Below, one piece after another: positions 61,429 through 64,000 of a stretch of 64,000 bases of DNA. This stretch comes from an uncultured Clostridia bacterium (GTDB taxonomy: Bacteria; Bacillota; Clostridia; Oscillospirales; Acutalibacteraceae): positions 1 to 64,000 of the forward strand of contig CALWUY010000011.1 in NCBI GenBank assembly GCA_944384855.1, written 5' to 3'. Below the pieces are notes generated by a model. The model ran no database searches, was not told where the DNA came from, and saw only the letters and a program-made list of their open reading frames with translations. Made by a program: the position numbers and the translations under genes. The first letter of the stretch is position 1, and every line of letters starts with the position of its first letter.

Positions 61429-62418
61429 TTATTCTACCTTTAAATTTGTGCGGTCTAAATAGATGCGTACAGATGTTCCGCTGTCAAGCGAAGACTGTAT
61501 CGTGATTCGGTGACCTAAATTATCGCAGATACGCTTGCAAAGATACAGTCCTATACCGCTTGCTTTTTTATCGCTGCGGCCGTTGTATCCGGTATAGCTT
61601 TTTTCGAAAACACGGGGCAGGTCTTCCGGCGCAATGCCGATACCTGTATCACTGATACAAAGCGTATACGGCGTTTCCATATAAATGCGGATACTGCCTT
61701 CTTTTGTATATTTAAGGGCGTTGGAAATAACCTGTTCAATCACAAAGGAAAGCCATTTTTCGTCTGTCAGCACTTTGCATTGGACTGGTTCGTAGCAAAG
61801 CGCGATTTTTTTACGGATAAACTGACCCGCGAATTTTTTGGCGGCATCGCGTATTATGGGGTCAAGCTCCTGTTCACGGAAAACATAATCTTTAGAGCCG
61901 GAGTCCAGCCTCAGAAACGCCAGTACCATTTCTACATACTGCTCAATCCGCTGAAGTTCATCCGACATCTGCCTTGATAAATCGCTGTCCTCATTCTGCA
62001 ATGTCAAACGCATTGCGGCAATGGGCGTCTTTATCTGATGTGCCCATATTGTATAATAATCCACCATATCCTGATACCTGACCGTCATATCCGATCTCAG
62101 TTGGTTTTGCTCCCGGAGCAGTGATTCTATCACTGCTTGATAGTCTCGGTCATCCTGAGTCAGTACTTCCGGCAGGTCCTGTATCAGCTGAGCGGGAAGC
62201 CGGCTGATTTCCGTCAGTTTTTTATGTTTTTTTTGAATACGGAAAATATCCCATATAAAGAACAAAAAAGACAGTACTACGCAGATAAGCACAGGATAAG
62301 CGGCAGCAGCCAAGGGAAGATGATACAGAAAAAAAGAGCTGAGAAAAACGGCGGAAAATATAAAAAAGATAATAATGCCTATTTTTCGCTGTTTAAAATA
62401 AATTTTAATGATTTCCAT
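61429..62418 (-). CDS. BceS-like intramembrane-sensing histidine kinase
   Basis: A protein of 329 residues behind AAGGGAG. Two closely spaced N-terminal membrane helices (IGIIIFFIFSAVFLSSFFLY and AAYPVLICVVLSFLFFIWDI) leave almost no extracellular loop, the mark of intramembrane-sensing kinases that take their signal from the partner ABC transporter. The H-box is WAHQIKTPIAAMRL, the N-box EQVISNALKYT, and the G-boxes DTGIGIAPEDL and GIGLYLCKRI. It lies 13 bases after the response-regulator gene. Confidence 0.92.
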   Translation of the reverse strand: MEIIKIYFKQRKIGIIIFFIFSAVFLSSFFLYHLPLAAAAYPVLICVVLSFLFFIWDIFRIQKKHKKLTEISRLPAQLIQDLPEVLTQDDRDYQAVIESLLREQNQLRSDMTVRYQDMVDYYTIWAHQIKTPIAAMRLTLQNEDSDLSRQMSDELQRIEQYVEMVLAFLRLDSGSKDYVFREQELDPIIRDAAKKFAGQFIRKKIALCYEPVQCKVLTDEKWLSFVIEQVISNALKYTKEGSIRIYMETPYTLCISDTGIGIAPEDLPRVFEKSYTGYNGRSDKKASGIGLYLCKRICDNLGHRITIQSSLDSGTSVRIYLDRTNLKVE

Positions 62419-62431
62419 AGCATTTTCTCCC

Positions 62432-63103
62432 TTAGTCTATCAGATATCCTACACCGAACTTGGTTGTGATAAAATCGGTAAGCCCGGCGGCATCCAGCTT
62501 TTTGCGCAGACGGTTTACATTTACGGTCAGTGTGTTTTCATCTACAAAGCTGTCGGTTTCCCAAAGACGTTCCATTAGTTTTTCACGGCTGACAATCTTT
62601 CCTTTGTTTTCCATCAGTGCAAGTAAAATGCGGTACTCATTTTTTGTAAGAGGTATGGTCTCTTCTCTAAAGGTCAGCGTATTATCCCCGGTATTGAGCA
62701 GGGCGCCGCGATGCTCCAAAACCGGAACAGAGGAGGCAAAGTCGTATGTGCGCCTCAGCATAGCCTGGATTTTTGCCATCAGTACACTCTGGTCAAAAGG
62801 TTTGGCAATAAAATCGTCCGCGCCCATGTTCATTGCCATAACAATATTCATATTGTCCGACGCGGAGGAAATGAATATTACAGGTACTTTGGATACCTTA
62901 CGGATTTCTGTACACCAGTGATATCCGTTGAAAAACGGAAGAGAAATATCTAACAGCACCAGGTGCGGGTTATATTCGGCAAACTCAGCCATAATGTTTC
63001 TGAAATTTGCAACGCATTTAGTATCTAAATCCCACATTTTTGCCTGTTCGGCAATTGCGGAAGCGATACCGGGGTCATCCTCAATAATTAAAATTCTGTA
63101 CAT
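62432..63103 (-). CDS. OmpR-family response regulator (BceR-like)
   Basis: A protein of 223 residues behind AGCAGG. The receiver domain starts RILIIEDDPGIASAI, with the acidic pocket in EDD and phosphoacceptor Asp in LVLLDISLPFFNG, the switch residues in FISSASD and KPFD. The winged-helix domain follows (LTKNEYRILLALMENKGKIV, ENTLTVNVNRLRKKLD). It should bind the inverted repeat at 61411-61424 and activate the transporter genes when antimicrobial peptides are present. First gene of the kinase operon; divergent from ddh. Confidence 0.94.
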   Translation of the reverse strand: MYRILIIEDDPGIASAIAEQAKMWDLDTKCVANFRNIMAEFAEYNPHLVLLDISLPFFNGYHWCTEIRKVSKVPVIFISSASDNMNIVMAMNMGADDFIAKPFDQSVLMAKIQAMLRRTYDFASSVPVLEHRGALLNTGDNTLTFREETIPLTKNEYRILLALMENKGKIVSREKLMERLWETDSFVDENTLTVNVNRLRKKLDAAGLTDFITTKFGVGYLID

Positions 63104-63311
63104 GAGTATTCCTGCTTTCCGGAATTTAATTTATGCGGCAAAGAATAAGCTGCCTGAAACGTTAAAACAGAGTATTTTTGTTATTAAGGCTCAGTTTTAA
63201 TGCTGAACTGCGCATAAAACGAAACCTATATCATAATAAACCAACCTAAGTATACCATAAAACCCGGTTTTTTAAAAGTTTAATGTTGATATATTTTTTT
63301 GCTGCTAAGTG

Positions 63312-63340
63312 TTGAAAAAAGGCTGAAAATATGATATATT
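63312..63340 (+). promoter_or_regulatory. ddh promoter
   Basis: TTGAAA (63312-63317) and TATATT (63335-63340) are 17 bases apart; the start codon lies 34 bases further on. Confidence 0.65.
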
Positions 63341-63373
63341 TTTCTTATTAATATTTATAGGAAGGCATTTGTT

Positions 63374-64000
63374 ATGAGTATAAGAATAGGTATTTACGGT
63401 TACGGTAATCTCGGAAAGGGAATAGAAAATGCTGTCAGGCAGAATCCGGACATGGAGCTTGCCGCGGTTTTTACAAGGAGAGATCCTGAAACGCTTAAAA
63501 TTGCAACTGCAGGTGTGCCTGTTGTAAAAGCGGACAAGGTGTCAGAGTATAAAGATAAGATAGACGTTATGATACTCTGCGGAGGAAGCGCTACAGATCT
63601 GCCGGTTCAGACTCCCCAGCTGGCACAGATGTTCAATGTTGTAGACAGCTTTGATACCCACGCGAAAATTCCTGAGCATTACGCCAATGTGGACGCGGCG
63701 GCTAAAAAAGGCTCAAATACTGCGATGATATCTGTCGGCTGGGATCCGGGTATGTTTTCTCTTAACCGGCTGTATGCCGAGGCAATACTGCCTGACGGAA
63801 AGGATTATACCTTTTGGGGTAAGGGCATAAGCCAGGGACATTCAGACGCTGTTCGCCGAATAGACGGCGTAAAAAACGCTAAACAGTATACTATTCCGGT
63901 AGAAAGCGCGCTTGAGGCAGTGCGTTCGGGTGCTTGTCCTGAGCTTACTACACGCCAGAAGCATGTAAGGGAATGTTTTGTGGTTGCGCAAGAGGGAGCG
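63374..64000 (+). CDS. ddh: meso-Diaminopimelate D-dehydrogenase, N-terminal 209 residues (right-truncated)
   Basis: The frame is open from ATG 63374 (GGAAGGC upstream) to the window edge. Ddh reduces tetrahydrodipicolinate directly to meso-diaminopimelate with NADPH and ammonia, feeding lysine and peptidoglycan synthesis. The N-terminal Rossmann fold is IRIGIYGYGNLGKGIENAV, the VFTRRDPETL strand fits NADPH binding, and MILCGGSATDLPVQTPQ, FNVVDSFDTHAKIPEHY and ISVGWDPGMFSLNRL are characteristic Ddh motifs. About a third of the protein (family near 325 residues) lies outside the window. Confidence 0.93.
   Translation, partial: MSIRIGIYGYGNLGKGIENAVRQNPDMELAAVFTRRDPETLKIATAGVPVVKADKVSEYKDKIDVMILCGGSATDLPVQTPQLAQMFNVVDSFDTHAKIPEHYANVDAAAKKGSNTAMISVGWDPGMFSLNRLYAEAILPDGKDYTFWGKGISQGHSDAVRRIDGVKNAKQYTIPVESALEAVRSGACPELTTRQKHVRECFVVAQEGA

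Noticed and set aside
1-64000. CRISPR array, tRNA or rRNA genes
   Set aside because: No regularly spaced identical repeats and no tRNA or rRNA-like sequence were noticed on reading; a tRNA scan could not be run.

Overview
The window looks like chromosomal DNA of an anaerobic, Gram-positive, polysaccharide-degrading Clostridia bacterium of the Ruminococcaceae/Oscillospiraceae type. The grounds are type I dockerins on secreted enzymes, AGGAGG-type ribosome binding sites, occasional GTG/TTG starts, heavy use of ATA isoleucine codons, sugar ABC systems without their own ATPase, DUF5696 and YIP1-like proteins, PocR-AraC regulators and a Bce-type peptide-resistance module. The species cannot be named from the sequence.

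Layout. (1) 1-2.3 kb: the tail of a conjugative element (C-terminal part of a VirD4/TraG coupling protein and a small winged-helix protein), a terminator, then gene debris: a CYTH-domain pseudogene joined directly to an XRE-regulator pseudogene. (2) 2.4-4.6 kb: a PocR-AraC regulator divergent from an FAD-dependent oxidoreductase. (3) 5.1-36.7 kb: a long co-directional glycan locus. It encodes two secreted proteins built from tandem concanavalin-like modules (one also carries an SGNH esterase-like domain and a dockerin), a lipoprotein solute-binding protein, a membrane-anchored GH31, a giant second solute-binding protein, two complete permease pairs, an NHL/YIP1 membrane protein, a DUF5696 protein, a 1655-residue dockerin-bearing GH31, a cytoplasmic GH31 and a cytoplasmic GH3. 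(4) 36.7-42.5 kb: an inserted, partly decayed serine-recombinase module with striking palindromes, a hairpin covering the Shine-Dalgarno of its first gene, and a tandem array of terminator-like repeats. (5) 42.6-45.5 kb: nitroreductase and uvrB. (6) 45.7-50.5 kb: a sugar isomerase, FGGY kinase and class II aldolase operon divergent from a second PocR-AraC regulator. (7) 50.6-54.9 kb: two Gfo/Idh/MocA oxidoreductases around a cytoplasmic GH28-like beta-helix protein, divergent from a cupin-AraC regulator. (8) 55-63.1 kb: an ABC exporter pair, a GT51 transglycosylase, a small membrane protein and a Bce-type ABC transporter with its two-component system. (9) The start of ddh runs off the right edge.

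How the parts may work together (inference). Secreted and surface-bound glycosidases trim an alpha-xylosylated or alpha-glucosylated beta-glucan-like polymer; an acetyl esterase-like domain removes esters; two solute-binding proteins feed two permease pairs that probably borrow a shared MsmK-type ATPase; and the cytoplasmic GH31 and GH3 finish the oligosaccharide. Xyloglucan is a reasonable guess for the substrate but is not shown by the sequence. The membrane NHL/YIP1 and DUF5696 proteins, placed between the two permease pairs, are the least understood components.
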